The notes: generated by a model not told the origin, from the letters alone. A DNA stretch of 64,000 nt from Natrinema salaciae (GCF_900110865.1 NZ_FOFD01000004.1:427860-491859), one strand, 5' to 3'; counted from the first letter of the stretch, positions 49,436 through 58,160 are shown. Made by a program: numbers and translations.

Positions 49436-50791
49436 TTAGAACGTCTCGAGGTAGCGGTCGAGTTCCCAGTCGGAGACGTCGACGAGGTAGTCCTCGAACT
49501 CCTGTCGCTTGGCCTCGACGAACTTGGAACTGACGTGGTCGCCGAGTGCGCTGTAGATCGCTTCGTCCTCCTCGAGCGCGTCGACGGCCTCGCCGAGGTT
49601 CTCGGGGAGCGTGTCGATGCCGTACTCCTCGCGTTTTGCCTCGTCGAACTCGTAGATGTTCTCCCGAACCGGGTCCGGACAGTCGAGGTCGTTTTCGATC
49701 CCGTCGAGACCGGCGTGGATCATGACGGCGAGCGCGAGGTAGGGGTTACAGGACGGGTCCGGCGAACGCAGTTCGACGCGCGACGCTGCGGGCGTGCGCG
49801 CCGCGGGCTTGCGGATCAGCGCCGAGCGGTTGCGGTCGGACCAGGCGACGTAGACCGGCGCTTCGTAGCCCGGCACCAGCCGCTTGTAGCTGTTGACCGT
49901 CGGGTTCGCGATCGCCGTGATCGCCGGCGCGTGCTCGAGGACACCGGCGATAAAGGAGTGAGCCGCCTCCCACAGGTCGAACTCGTCGTCCTCGTCGTGG
50001 AACGCGTTTTCGCCGTCCTCGGTGAACAGCGAGAGGTGGGTGTGCATCCCCGAGCCGTTGATCCGCGGGATCGGCTTGGGCATGAACGTCGCGTGCAGGT
50101 CGTGCTGTGCGGCGATCGCGCGCACGACGGTGCGGAAGGTCCCGACGTTGTCGGCCGTCGTCAGCGCGTCGTCGTACGCGAAGTTGATCTCGTGTTGCCC
50201 CTCAGCGACCTCGTGGTGGCTCGCCTCGACCTCGAAGCCCATGCCCTCGAGGCCGTAGATGATGTCGCGGCGAACGTCGGAAGCGAGGTCTTTCGGCGCG
50301 AGGTCGAAGTAGCCGCCAGCGTCGTTGGTCTTGGTCGTCGCACGACCCTCCTCGTCCTCCTCGAAGAGGAAGAACTCCGGTTCGGGCGCGGCGTTGACCG
50401 TATAGCCCATTTCGTTGGCGCGCTCGAGGGCGTTCTTGAGAACGCGGCGCGGGTCGCCTTCGAACGGCTCGCCCGTCGAGGTGTCGTAGACGTCACAGAT
50501 CATACGAGCGGCGGCGCTCTCCTCCTTCTGGCGCCACGGGAGAATCGCGAAGGTGTCCGGATCGGGCTTGAGCCGCATGTCCGACTCCTGAATGCGCACG
50601 AAGCCCTCGATAGAAGAACCGTCGAAGTAGATCCCTTCCCGGAAGGCCTTCTCGGCCTGTCGGGCCGGCACGGAGACGTTCTTGACCGTCCCGAGAATGT
50701 CGGTAAACTGCAGTCGGAGGAAGTCGACATCCTGTTCCTCGATTTCGTCCAGGACCGCCTGCTCGGTGTCTGTAAGGTTTCCGCTTGTCAT
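49436..50791 (-). CDS. glnA: Glutamine synthetase, type I
   Basis: 451 residues. It makes glutamine from glutamate, ammonia and ATP. GSI landmarks: [16 protein letters not shown] and [19 protein letters not shown] near the start, [63 protein letters not shown] with NRSALIRKP, and [20 protein letters not shown]. No adenylylation-type tyrosine loop of enteric GSI-beta was identified, consistent with GSI-alpha regulation by feedback and transcription. A TTTTAGTA element lies about 37 bases upstream. Divergent from an Lrp regulator that probably controls it. Confidence 0.96.
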   Translation of the reverse strand: MTSGNLTDTEQAVLDEIEEQDVDFLRLQFTDILGTVKNVSVPARQAEKAFREGIYFDGSSIEGFVRIQESDMRLKPDPDTFAILPWRQKEESAAARMICDVYDTSTGEPFEGDPRRVLKNALERANEMGYTVNAAPEPEFFLFEEDEEGRATTKTNDAGGYFDLAPKDLASDVRRDIIYGLEGMGFEVEASHHEVAEGQHEINFAYDDALTTADNVGTFRTVVRAIAAQHDLHATFMPKPIPRINGSGMHTHLSLFTEDGENAFHDEDDEFDLWEAAHSFIAGVLEHAPAITAIANPTVNSYKRLVPGYEAPVYVAWSDRNRSALIRKPAARTPAASRVELRSPDPSCNPYLALAVMIHAGLDGIENDLDCPDPVRENIYEFDEAKREEYGIDTLPENLGEAVDALEEDEAIYSALGDHVSSKFVEAKRQEFEDYLVDVSDWELDRYLETF

Positions 50792-50917
50792 TTTTCTTGT
50801 CGTGCTACCCTCGTAACTCTGCTACTAAAACACTACTGTTCCGTGCAATTCTTCTCTCACCAACCCCAAACTGCATATTCGTAAAGTTCTAAAGGCCACG
50901 ATGAGAGGGTAGATGTG

Positions 50918-51382
50918 ATGACGTACGAAAATCTCGACGCAAAGCTAGTGAATTCACTTCTCGGCGACGGGCGAGCGAGCCTCCGCAGCCTGGCCGAGGA
51001 ACTCGACGTCTCCGTGACGACCGTCTCCAACCACCTCTCGGATCTCGAGGACGAGGGCGTGATCGAGGGGTACACGCCGAAGGTCGATTACGATGCGGTC
51101 GGCTACGACGTGACCGCGGTCATCCAGCTGCAGGTCGAAGGGAACGCTTTGCCCGACGTCACCGATACGCTGCGCGACCACCGCCAGATGACCAGCGTCT
51201 ACGAGGTCACCGGCGACTACGACGTGATCGCCATCGGCAAGTTCGAAGACACCGACGACATGAACGACCAGATCAAACAGCTGCTGACCGATCCCGACAT
51301 CAAGGCCTCGAACACCAGCGTCGTCCTCAACGCCGTCTCCGAGAACGAGCAGTTCGAACTCGAGGTCGACGAAGACACCTGA
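50918..51382 (+). CDS. lrp: Lrp/AsnC-family transcriptional regulator
   Basis: 154 residues. An N-terminal helix-turn-helix ([20 protein letters not shown]) is followed by the RAM ligand-binding domain ([37 protein letters not shown]). RAM domains bind amino acids and form octamers. It is divergently placed next to glnA across a 126-base intergenic region, the arrangement described in Halobacterium where Lrp acts on glnA. Start ATG 50918 ([12 protein letters not shown]) rather than the ATG one codon upstream. A TCTAAAGG element about 25 bases earlier suggests a leaderless message. Confidence 0.93.
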   Translation: MTYENLDAKLVNSLLGDGRASLRSLAEELDVSVTTVSNHLSDLEDEGVIEGYTPKVDYDAVGYDVTAVIQLQVEGNALPDVTDTLRDHRQMTSVYEVTGDYDVIAIGKFEDTDDMNDQIKQLLTDPDIKASNTSVVLNAVSENEQFELEVDEDT

Positions 51383-51417
51383 TCGGAACTGGCTCCCGTC
51401 GGGCCGATGTCCCGCTC

Positions 51418-51600
51418 TCACCTCGACGCTGCTGGGCTGTACGTCTCCGGCGTCGCGTACCGACCGCCAGCCGCGGGCAACTCCATGTGCGTTCCGCGGT
51501 CTTCCTCGAGGACCGGGCTCTCGTCCGGCTCCGGAACCGTCGAGAGCCGGTGGGCGATCGCGAGCGCCGTCAGCCCGTTGGTCAGTCGGTCGACAGTCGA
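51418..51600 (-). pseudogene. Remnant of an ABC transporter ATPase C-terminus
   Basis: 61 codons ending at a TGA at 51418 read STVDRLTNGLTALAIAHRLS, TVPEPDESPVLEEDRGTHME, LPAAGGRYATPETY. This matches the end of ABC exporter ATPases, including the H-loop histidine in AIAHRLST and the GTHxELxxxxGxYA tail, with several substitutions. Walker A, signature and Walker B motifs are missing upstream, and stops follow, so it is a truncated, decaying copy. The remainder of 51600-51854 holds only doubtful minus-strand frames (for example NLRLLPLGAFLLYAR) that may be further debris. Confidence 0.7.
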
Positions 51601-51854
51601 GCACCCCGCTCTTGGCTTGGTGTTCGCTTACCGCGCGTACAGCAGGAACGCGCCGAGCGGCAACAACCTGAGGTTTCGCCACAACGAGTCGTCTGGCAGG
51701 ACATTCAGGGAAGCGTGACGGTGCCGGAGGAAAACAGCGACCAGCCGAGCGTCGTTCGCGTGGCCAAGGAACACCCTATCGTGGCTAGCGGTATAGACCA
51801 CGGGGCTGCTCGCCACGACATCGTTCAATAGTCAGGAACGCATAGGGATCCACG

Positions 51855-52388
51855 ATGAGCATTCGGATCCAGCTTGGTTCGGATGACGGCGAAGACGCGC
51901 AGTCGCCGGACGACGAGGACGACGAACACCAGACGATACGACAGTGGTTTCTGAATACTCCTGATCTGGGCGGCATCTTCATTCGATCCACGCTGGTCTT
52001 CGCGGCGCTCACCGCACTCTCTATGATCGGTATGGCCATGCTCTTACTCGCCGTCTCGGAGGATCCATTCGTCGATCAACCGACAGTCGAAGACCCGATC
52101 ATCGCTTACGTCTGGCTCGTTTCGTTCACTGCCATGGCGCTCTCGATATTCGGATACGTCGCGTGGTCGTTCTGGAAACAGCGCCAGCTAAAGAAGCAAC
52201 TGACGACCTCCCGCGAGTCGAGCCTGATCGAAAAACCGATCCGAACTCTCCAAATCGCGTTCGCGGACAGCAGCGACCTCGACGAGTACGAACGACAGGT
52301 CCAAAAAACCGTCTTCGCCCTCCTAATCGGCGTGGTCTTCGGGAATCTCCCCATTCGAATGACCGTAAACATCCTCCTCTCGCTGTAG
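51855..52388 (+). CDS. Uncharacterised membrane protein, three helices
   Basis: 177 residues. An acidic N-terminus is followed by hydrophobic helices GIFIRSTLVFAALTALSMIG, IIAYVWLVSFTAMALSIFGY and, at the C-terminus, TVFALLIGVVFGNLPIRMTV. The loop SRESSLIEKPIRTLQIAFAD between the second and third helices is cytoplasmic. No family recognised. Start ATG 51855 after GGGATCCACG. Its codon use looks native. Confidence 0.65.
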   Translation: MSIRIQLGSDDGEDAQSPDDEDDEHQTIRQWFLNTPDLGGIFIRSTLVFAALTALSMIGMAMLLLAVSEDPFVDQPTVEDPIIAYVWLVSFTAMALSIFGYVAWSFWKQRQLKKQLTTSRESSLIEKPIRTLQIAFADSSDLDEYERQVQKTVFALLIGVVFGNLPIRMTVNILLSL

Positions 52389-52573
52389 TCGATTGCGGAC
52401 GGGCCACAGACTCGAGTTGGAACAAGAAACGACACTGAGCCATACAGAACATGCTTTTCGGCGAGCGAACGGTGCGCGGTTCGGAACGAGCGGTGCGAGT
52501 GAGAACCGCGAGAATGCGAACGAGCAGCGTCGCGATCCGTGGGCGGTTCGAAGAGCCCGAGCGAAGCCGTTCA

Positions 52574-52701
52574 CCGAGCGCTACGCGCTCGGGCCGACGA
52601 CTGACTCGGAGCTCGCGAAGCGAGCGGAGAGGAAGGAGGAGTGCTTTTATCCTAAATTTTGCCGAGGGCCGCCTTCAGCGGCCCGTAGAGCAAAATTTAG
52701 G
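52574..52701. repeat. Tandem hairpins between the membrane gene and the thermosome gene
   Basis: Three consecutive inverted repeats. CCGAGCGC at 52574-52581 pairs with GCGCTCGG at 52585-52592 over a three-base loop. GCTCGC at 52611-52616 pairs with GCGAGC at 52620-52625. The largest joins CCTAAATTTTGC at 52651-52662 with GCAAAATTTAGG at 52690-52701, and inside it GGGCCGC at 52666-52672 with GCGGCCC at 52678-52684. The last ends one base before the thermosome stop codon, so on that transcript it is a 3' hairpin and may act as terminator or stabiliser. Composition and stacking suggest a mobile-type or structured repeat. The rest of 52389-52573 holds no gene. Confidence 0.7.
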
Positions 52702-52702
52702 T

Positions 52703-54370
52703 TCACATCATGCCGCCCATGCCGCCGCCCATGCCGCCCATGCCGCCGGCACCGCCGGGGCCGCCGGCCTCGTCGTCGCCCTTGTCGGTCGACAGGTCAC
52801 CGGCGGAGATGATGTCGTCGATTTTGAGCACGAGGTTAGCCGCTTCGGCGGCGGAGGTGACGGCCTGCTCCTTGGCGTGGGCCGGTTCGACGACGCCAGC
52901 CTCGAAGGTGTCCTCGACGTCGCCCGAGAAGACGTTCAGGCCGGCCTCGACGTCGCCGTCGTCGTGGGCCGCACGCAGGTCGACCAGCGTGTCGATCGAA
53001 TCGAGGCCCGCGTTCTCGGCGAGGACGCGCGGAACGAGCTCGAGCGAGTCGGCGAAGGACTCGACGGCCAGCTGCTCGCGGCCGGAGACGGAGTCGGCGT
53101 AGTCGCGCAGGCGCGAGGCGAGTTCGACTTCGATCGCGCCGCCGCCCGCGAGGACGCGGCCGTCGGAGACGGTCTGGGCGACCACGTCGAGCGCGTCGTT
53201 GACGCCGCGCTCGAGTTCGTCGACGACGTGGTCGGTCGAGCCGCGAAGCAGGAGGGTGACGCCGTGGGCGTCCTCGCCCTCGACGTAGAACAGCTCGTCC
53301 GCGTCGTCGCGCGTGACGTCACCGAAGCCGAGGTCGTCCTCGGTCGCGCTCTCGAGGTCGGAGACGATGTTCGCGCTGACGACCTCCTTGAGGAACTCGA
53401 GGTCGGACTTCTTGGCGCGGCGCACCGCGAGGATGCCTTCCTTGGCGAGGTAGTGCTGGGCGAGGTCGTCGATGCCCTTCTGGCAGAAGACGACGTCCGC
53501 GCCGATGTCGGCGATGTGGTCGACCTTCTCGCGGAGCTGCTTCTCCTCGCGGTCGAGGAACTTCTGGAGCTGGTCGGGGTCGGTGACGGAGACTTCGGTG
53601 TCGACGTCGGTCTCCTCGACCTCGATGGCCTCGTTGAGCAGCAGGATGTCGGCGTCCGTCGCCTCGGTGGGCATGTTGTCGTGGACGGGGTCCTTGTCCA
53701 CGATGCCGCCCTCGAGGAGTTCGGACTCGCCGGCGCTGCGGCCGGTCTGGGTCTCGATGTTGAGGAACTCGAGGTCGACGACGTTGTCGCCGTTCTCGTC
53801 TTCGACGGTGACCTGGCGGATGGCCTCGACGATCAGCTGGGAGAGGTGCTCCTTGTTGACCTCGGTACCCTTGCCGGTCATCGAGGTCTCGGCCGTTTTG
53901 CGCAGCAGCTCCTCGTCGTCGGTGTCGATGTCGGTCGCGATGTCGTCGATCTCCTCGCGAGCACGCTCGCTGGCGAGGTGGAAGCCCTTGATGATCGCCG
54001 TCGGGTGGATGTCCTGCTCGAGGAGGTCCTCGGCGTTCTTGAGGAGTTCGCCGGCGATCGCGACGGCCGTCGTGGTGCCGTCGCCAGCCTCGTCCTCCTG
54101 GGTTTCGGCGACCTCGATGATCATCTCGGCCGTCGGGTTGTCGATGTCCATCTCCTTGAGGATGGTGACGCCGTCGTTGGTGATCGTCACCGATCCCATG
54201 GAGTCGACGAGCATCTTGTCCATCCCTTTCGGTCCGAGCGTGGACTGGACCGCTTCAGCGACCGCACGGGCGGCGCTGATGTTGTAGTCCTGCGCGTCCT
54301 TGTCCTTGACGCGCTGGGAGTCCTCGCTCATTACGATCATCGGCTGGCCCTGCTGCATTCGCTGACTCAT
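52703..54370 (-). CDS. Thermosome subunit (group II chaperonin)
   Basis: 555 residues of the CCT/thermosome family, which folds proteins in a double ring using ATP. Landmarks: AVQSTLGPKGMDKMLVDSMG, ITNDGVTILKEM, EAGDGTTTAVAIAGELL with the catalytic Asp, and LAGGGAIEVELASRLRDYA. The C-terminus is a Gly/Met tail (GGMGGMGGGMGGMM), usual in haloarchaeal CCT. Start ATG 54370 (MSQRMQQGQPMIV), preceded by a TTTTAT element. The stop is followed at once by a strong hairpin. Heat induction is likely but not shown. Which paralogue this is cannot be said. Confidence 0.96.
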   Translation of the reverse strand: MSQRMQQGQPMIVMSEDSQRVKDKDAQDYNISAARAVAEAVQSTLGPKGMDKMLVDSMGSVTITNDGVTILKEMDIDNPTAEMIIEVAETQEDEAGDGTTTAVAIAGELLKNAEDLLEQDIHPTAIIKGFHLASERAREEIDDIATDIDTDDEELLRKTAETSMTGKGTEVNKEHLSQLIVEAIRQVTVEDENGDNVVDLEFLNIETQTGRSAGESELLEGGIVDKDPVHDNMPTEATDADILLLNEAIEVEETDVDTEVSVTDPDQLQKFLDREEKQLREKVDHIADIGADVVFCQKGIDDLAQHYLAKEGILAVRRAKKSDLEFLKEVVSANIVSDLESATEDDLGFGDVTRDDADELFYVEGEDAHGVTLLLRGSTDHVVDELERGVNDALDVVAQTVSDGRVLAGGGAIEVELASRLRDYADSVSGREQLAVESFADSLELVPRVLAENAGLDSIDTLVDLRAAHDDGDVEAGLNVFSGDVEDTFEAGVVEPAHAKEQAVTSAAEAANLVLKIDDIISAGDLSTDKGDDEAGGPGGAGGMGGMGGGMGGMM

Positions 54371-54399
54371 AGTCGAGCGGATGATTGATTGTGATTCTA

Positions 54400-54407
54400 C
54401 ATAAAAC
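54400..54407 (-). promoter_or_regulatory. TATA element of the thermosome gene
   Basis: Minus strand GAAAGTTTTATGTAG, with TTTTAT centred about 33 bases before ATG 54370, preceded by a purine-rich stretch that may be the BRE. A short leader of under ten bases would follow. Confidence 0.55.
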
Positions 54408-54546
54408 TTTCTCAATCCCGTCGGCGTTCGGTTCCGTCGGGACGGGCAATCCAACGGGAAAAACCACCGCAATGCGCGGCGGTCACGGCGGTTTCCCACG
54501 AACGAATTCGATCGTCAATCGTTCTCAGTCGGTTGAGGATACGTTG

Positions 54547-54555
54547 CTTTTATAT
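54547..54555 (+). promoter_or_regulatory. Orphan TATA-like element between thermosome and TraB-like genes
   Basis: CTTTTATAT on the plus strand is one of the stronger TATA matches in the window, but no plausible protein starts 25-35 bases later: the frame beginning at 54565 is arginine-rich and unlike haloarchaeal protein. The 440-base region 54371-54810 otherwise holds only the thermosome promoter and the inverted repeat at 54744. It could drive a non-coding RNA of about 200 bases. Confidence 0.35.
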
Positions 54556-54743
54556 TGATCGGTAGTGAGCCCGGTCGCTTCGAGACGACCGGCCGATCAC
54601 GTCGGTCGCGGCCGGTGGACGCTCGAGCCGAGGGGCACTCCGCGAGCGCCGATGACAGCCGAGAGCCGACCGCGATCGGGACGGAAACCGGTTATTTGCT
54701 CGCGTGAAACGGTTCGATCCGGCCGGCGACGAGCCCCGAGATC

Positions 54744-54765
54744 GTTGACTCGAACCCGAGTCAAC
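54744..54765. promoter_or_regulatory. Perfect inverted repeat in front of the TraB-like gene
   Basis: GTTGACTCG at 54744-54752 and CGAGTCAAC at 54757-54765, separated by AACC. It lies about ten bases upstream of a TATA-like GGTTATGC (54775-54782) that precedes the ATG at 54811. A nine-base dyad with a four-base spacer just before the BRE/TATA is the position of an operator. Confidence 0.5.
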
Positions 54766-54810
54766 ACAACAGAAGGGTTATGCCGGTAGTCACGTATTAC
54801 CACTCGAGCA

Positions 54811-55575
54811 ATGGACGAGTCCCCGTCCTTTCCCGAATCGTTCGACGACCCCCGGATCAGTTCGCAGTTCTGCCGTCGGCTCTCCGCGTCGACCGGCGAC
54901 CTCGTCCTCCTCGGGGTCGTCCACGACCACCCCGCCAGCGTCGCCCGCGTCGAACGGGTGCTCGAGCGCGTCGACCCGGACACGCTCGCACTCGAATTAC
55001 CGCACGTCGCGGTGGCGCTGTACCGCGTCTACGCACGCGACGGTTCCGTCGACGATCCGACGCCGCCGCGATACGGCGGCGAGATGAGCGCGGCGATCCG
55101 CGCCGCCCCCGACGCCGATCCCATCGGGATCGACGCACCGAACTGGTCGTTCCTCCGGCGACTCGCTGGGCGACTGGTTGCCGACCGCGTCTCGCCCGGA
55201 ACGGCCCGGCGCGTGCTCTCGAGCGTCAGCGGCGCGACCCGTGAGGCGCTGGCCTGCCGGGTCGCCGCGACGCTAACCCACGCGACGTCGATGACCGTCG
55301 TCCCCGGCGATCGGGTCGAGTACGACTGCGATCCCGACGATTCGCCGGAGCGACAGGCCGCACACGAGCGCTCGCACGTCGCCGGCGTCCAGGCGCTGCT
55401 GGGCAGCGTCGACACGGACGGGAGCGCGCTATCCTATCGCGACGAGACGCGCGAGCGGTGTATGATCGATCGGCTCGAGGAACTCCGATCGGAGCCCGGC
55501 GACGTCGTCGCCGTCGTCGGCGTCGACCACCTCGATCGACTGGCGACGGATCTCTCGACGTCGGACGGGAAATGA
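54811..55575 (+). CDS. TraB/PrgY-like domain protein
   Basis: 254 residues. LVLLGVVHDHPASVARVERV and DTLALELPHVAVALYRVYAR match the first motifs of the TraB/PrgY (Tiki-like) fold, with a His in place of the GTxH-type first motif; YRDETRERCMIDRLEELRSE and DVVAVVGVDHLDRLATDL match the last ones (R-x3-M and a GxxH-like close). Members are putative metalloproteases or pheromone regulators. This copy lacks the transmembrane C-terminus of archaeal PrgY homologues. Start ATG 54811. A perfect inverted repeat precedes the promoter. Confidence 0.7.
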   Translation: MDESPSFPESFDDPRISSQFCRRLSASTGDLVLLGVVHDHPASVARVERVLERVDPDTLALELPHVAVALYRVYARDGSVDDPTPPRYGGEMSAAIRAAPDADPIGIDAPNWSFLRRLAGRLVADRVSPGTARRVLSSVSGATREALACRVAATLTHATSMTVVPGDRVEYDCDPDDSPERQAAHERSHVAGVQALLGSVDTDGSALSYRDETRERCMIDRLEELRSEPGDVVAVVGVDHLDRLATDLSTSDGK

Positions 55576-55614
55576 TGGACGGCGGCTCTGTTCGAACCGG
55601 TTCTCCGGTGCGAT

Positions 55615-55947
55615 TTATCGACTGTGACCTCGATAGCCACGCGCGGGCGGTTCGATCAAAATCTCGCCGTCACCCCGGACCGTTACGGTGTGGCCGTTGA
55701 CGACGAACGAGAGCGTGCCGCCGGTTCGGGGAGTGCCGTCGTGGCGCGGTCGAAACAGGTCGTCCAGCGCATCCGGGTCGACGGTGTCGTACAGCGAGAC
55801 GCGGCTGTCGGTCACGTCGACGCCCATACAGTCGGCCAGCGCGTGGATCACGGTCGTGCTGAGCGTCGCCGGTCCGTCGGGGTCGTGGGTGGCGCGGTAC
55901 AGGGCTGGAGAGCGAGACTGCGAGGCGTGGGGCGGGGATCCGTTCAT
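55615..55947 (-). CDS. HalOD1 output-domain protein
   Basis: 110 residues. After a disordered start (MNGSPPHASQSRSPALYRAT), the segment STTVIHALADCMGVDVTDSR, SLYDTVDPDALDDLFRPR and GGTLSFVVNGHTVTVRGDGE match the haloarchaeal HalOD1 domain, seen both alone and as the output of sensor proteins. Its molecular role is unknown. Start ATG 55947. It converges on the TraB-like gene. The 212 bases upstream (55948-56159) show no gene. Confidence 0.8.
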   Translation of the reverse strand: MNGSPPHASQSRSPALYRATHDPDGPATLSTTVIHALADCMGVDVTDSRVSLYDTVDPDALDDLFRPRHDGTPRTGGTLSFVVNGHTVTVRGDGEILIEPPARGYRGHSR

Positions 55948-56159
55948 AACTGTTCGTCCTCTCCTACTCTCTGTTTGAAGACTAAAAGCGTAATCGTTCG
56001 TTACTGCCACGACCCGTTAGACCGAACGAATATCAGTGGTCACTCGTGGAGACAATCAACGAATCGATCACGAATCGTGGCGGGTCCGCCGCTTCTCGGT
56101 GGTCCGAATCGAGGCGTTGAGCACGCCAGGATCACTCGGTGCGTCTCGTTCCCGAGCCG

Positions 56160-56483
56160 TTACTGTCGGAGTCCGGAGACACAGTTCCAGCAGTACGTGA
56201 ACGTCTGGTCGCCCTCGTTTCGCGCTCCGCAGTGGGGGCACCGGATCGTCTCGCCGTCGAACTCGCGGTCCTCGTCCGCCCGGTCGGCGTCGCCGATATC
56301 GTCGGTGGCGCGGGGGTAGCGATCCGGGCCGGGCGAGGACCGCATGCTCGCGCGGTTCGGATCGGCGAGCGACGGCGCGCGCTCGCTGTCGCCGTCGTCA
56401 CGACGGGCGTACAGGTAGTACAGTAACAGGTGCAGAAGGGCGAACAGCGCGACGTAGCCGATGAGCCAGCCCCAGAGCTCCAT
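56160..56483 (-). CDS. Membrane-anchored zinc-ribbon protein (DUF7577 type)
   Basis: 107 residues from ATG 56483 (a GTG lies directly before). One N-terminal helix, LWGWLIGYVALFALLHLLLYYLY (first part), anchors the protein; an acidic disordered linker follows; the C-terminus is a zinc ribbon with RCPHCGARNEGDQTFTYCWN. Resembles a haloarchaeal family of membrane-tethered zinc ribbons; the DUF label is from memory. Function unknown. A related layout is seen at 17295-17534. Confidence 0.72.
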   Translation of the reverse strand: MELWGWLIGYVALFALLHLLLYYLYARRDDGDSERAPSLADPNRASMRSSPGPDRYPRATDDIGDADRADEDREFDGETIRCPHCGARNEGDQTFTYCWNCVSGLRQ

Positions 56484-56557
56484 CACCGTGCTATACGTTC
56501 TCGAGGCACTTGGATATTCCCCGATTATCGAGAGACAGAGAATCAGGGCAGTCGGAC

Positions 56558-57457
56558 CTATCGGGGCGGCTGCAGGTCGCGCTCGAACTCGTCGAAGACG
56601 TCGAGGTCGTCGGCGAGATCGTACTCGAGGTGGCGCTGCTCCTGGCGGTTGACGCCGGCCTCCTCGATCGGGGTCGCGACGTCCTCCCAGCCGGGCTTGA
56701 TCTTGACGCTCTGGGCGGGCATCCCGACGGCGATGTGATGGGCGGGGATGTCGTGCTGGACGACGCCGCGCGCGCCGACAATGGCGTTCTCGCCGACCTT
56801 GTTACCCGCGCGGACCATCGAGTCGTAGGTGAGGCGCACGTCGTCTTCGACGATCGTGTGGTAGTTGCGCACCTCGGTCTGGTCGACGACGTCGTGGTCG
56901 TGGCTGTAAACGTGGACGCCGTCGGAGACGGAGACTCGATCGCCGATCGTCAGTTTTCCGCGGTCGTCGAGGTGGACGTCGTCGTGGACGACGGTGTTGT
57001 CCCCGATCGAGATGTTGTGTCCGTAAGTGAACGAGATCCCCTTGAAGAACCGACAGCCGTCGCCGCACTCCTCGAACAGGTGGCCGGCGAGCATCCGGCG
57101 GAAGCGCAGCGCGAACTCGACGTTGTCCGCGATCGGCAGGCTGTCGAACTGCCGCCAGAGCCACTGGAGGTGTTTCGAGCGACGGAACGTCGCCTCGTCC
57201 TTCTCGGCGTAGTATTCGCTCTCGAGGGTCGTATTGCAGGGATCGTAGCTCTGCAGGCGAACGCGCTCGGCCGGGGAGACCGCCTCGCCGGCCTGCCAGC
57301 GTTCGTAGGCTTCCCGGTCGCCCGAGAGATCGATCAGGACATCCTCGACGACCGAGCAGGTATCCTCGTCGCTCGAGAGACGGCGGTCAACCTCGTCGAT
57401 GAACTCACGCATCCCCGCTTCCGCCTCGTCGGGGAGCGAGACGTACCGCTTTGTCAT
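56558..57457 (-). CDS. Left-handed beta-helix acyltransferase (maltose/galactoside O-acetyltransferase type)
   Basis: 299 residues. An acidic helical N-terminal third (EFIDEVDRRLSSDEDTCSVV) precedes a region similar to the MAT N-terminus (RVRLQSYDPCNTTLESEYYA) and then hexapeptide repeats: GHNISIGDNTVVHDDVHLDD, KLTIGDRVSVSDGVHVYSHD and KVGENAIVGARGVVQHDI. HVYSHDHDV contains the likely catalytic histidine. It ends with AVGMPAQSVKIKPGW, standard for CoA-dependent sugar acyltransferases. The long N-terminal extension is unusual for the family. Start ATG 57457. Acceptor unknown; a cell-surface glycan role is plausible. Confidence 0.85.
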   Translation of the reverse strand: MTKRYVSLPDEAEAGMREFIDEVDRRLSSDEDTCSVVEDVLIDLSGDREAYERWQAGEAVSPAERVRLQSYDPCNTTLESEYYAEKDEATFRRSKHLQWLWRQFDSLPIADNVEFALRFRRMLAGHLFEECGDGCRFFKGISFTYGHNISIGDNTVVHDDVHLDDRGKLTIGDRVSVSDGVHVYSHDHDVVDQTEVRNYHTIVEDDVRLTYDSMVRAGNKVGENAIVGARGVVQHDIPAHHIAVGMPAQSVKIKPGWEDVATPIEEAGVNRQEQRHLEYDLADDLDVFDEFERDLQPPR

Positions 57458-57533
57458 ACCCCGAGGTATTGCCCGCCGAGTTGATAGGGGTTCGGTTGTA
57501 CCGCGGCGATTGCCGGACCCGCTGGCGCGCGTG

Positions 57534-57749
57534 TCACCGCGAACCGCGGTCGGACTGCCAGCTGGAGAGGAGCAGCGCGGGCAGTACGAGCGCACCGATC
57601 ACCAGCACGGCCCCGATCACCACGGCGCCGATCGTGACGCGATCCCCCGGAACCTCGAGAAACCACGCGGCGAGGACGCCGATCGGAACGATGGCGAGGA
57701 GGACCGCGAGAAGGAGCCTGCTGGGGTGCCAGGTTCGGCCGTCGTCCAT
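57534..57749 (-). CDS. Small two-helix membrane protein
   Basis: 71 residues: MDDGRTWHPSRLLLAVLLAI begins the first membrane helix, VPGDRVTIGAVVIGAVLVIG the second, ending SSWQSDRGSR. Too small for a family call. The start codon lies four bases from the palindrome GACACGTGTC (57753-57762). Same strand as the acyltransferase, 76 bases upstream of it, so co-transcription is possible. Confidence 0.55.
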   Translation of the reverse strand: MDDGRTWHPSRLLLAVLLAIVPIGVLAAWFLEVPGDRVTIGAVVIGAVLVIGALVLPALLLSSWQSDRGSR

Positions 57750-58160
57750 ACCGACACGTGTCAGCCGGACCCCAAGAGCAATTCGACTTGCATTTTCGTT
57801 TTACAACCATCCTATGTGTATATAATACATCCCGATATATGATAAAATTTATGTTAGTTACGGAAGCCGTCGTGACTAATTGGCGATGTTAATCAGTACG
57901 GAGTAACAGTCATCCGGCGGGATCAGCTCGGAACGCTACCCACGACCGTCTCACCGCTTCGAGGAGTAGCGGCGGAACGAGCGTCGCACGACGCCGAGTG
58001 CCGCACGCGGCGGGCGGTCGGCGGAGTACAGTGACGATCGACTCGACTACCTCGAGAACGGAACCGAGAGGAACGGAGATGCGTGGAATCCCGAACCCGT
58101 TCGGATCGGTCGCTCGAGCGTTCCGCACGCCATAAGTTTCCCCGCTACGAAGGGTCGTGC
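57750..58160. other. AT-rich divergent intergenic region
   Basis: 411 bases between a minus-strand small membrane gene and the plus-strand aldo/keto reductase. The part 57785-57900 is strongly AT-rich (TGTGTATATAATACAT; GATATATGATAAAATTTATG), much more so than a single promoter needs, and may be acquired DNA or a regulatory hub. The right end carries a CATAAGTTT TATA-like element about 27 bases before the reductase start. No protein or RNA gene recognised. Confidence 0.5.

Noticed and set aside
51628-51828. Minus-strand frame with NLRLLPLGAFLLYAR
   Set aside because: No family, poor composition, next to the ABC fossil; probably debris.
54565-54789. 74-codon plus-strand frame after the orphan TATA element
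   Set aside because: Arg-rich (RRPADHVGRGRW, RSGRRRAPRS), opposite to haloarchaeal acidic composition; treated as non-coding.
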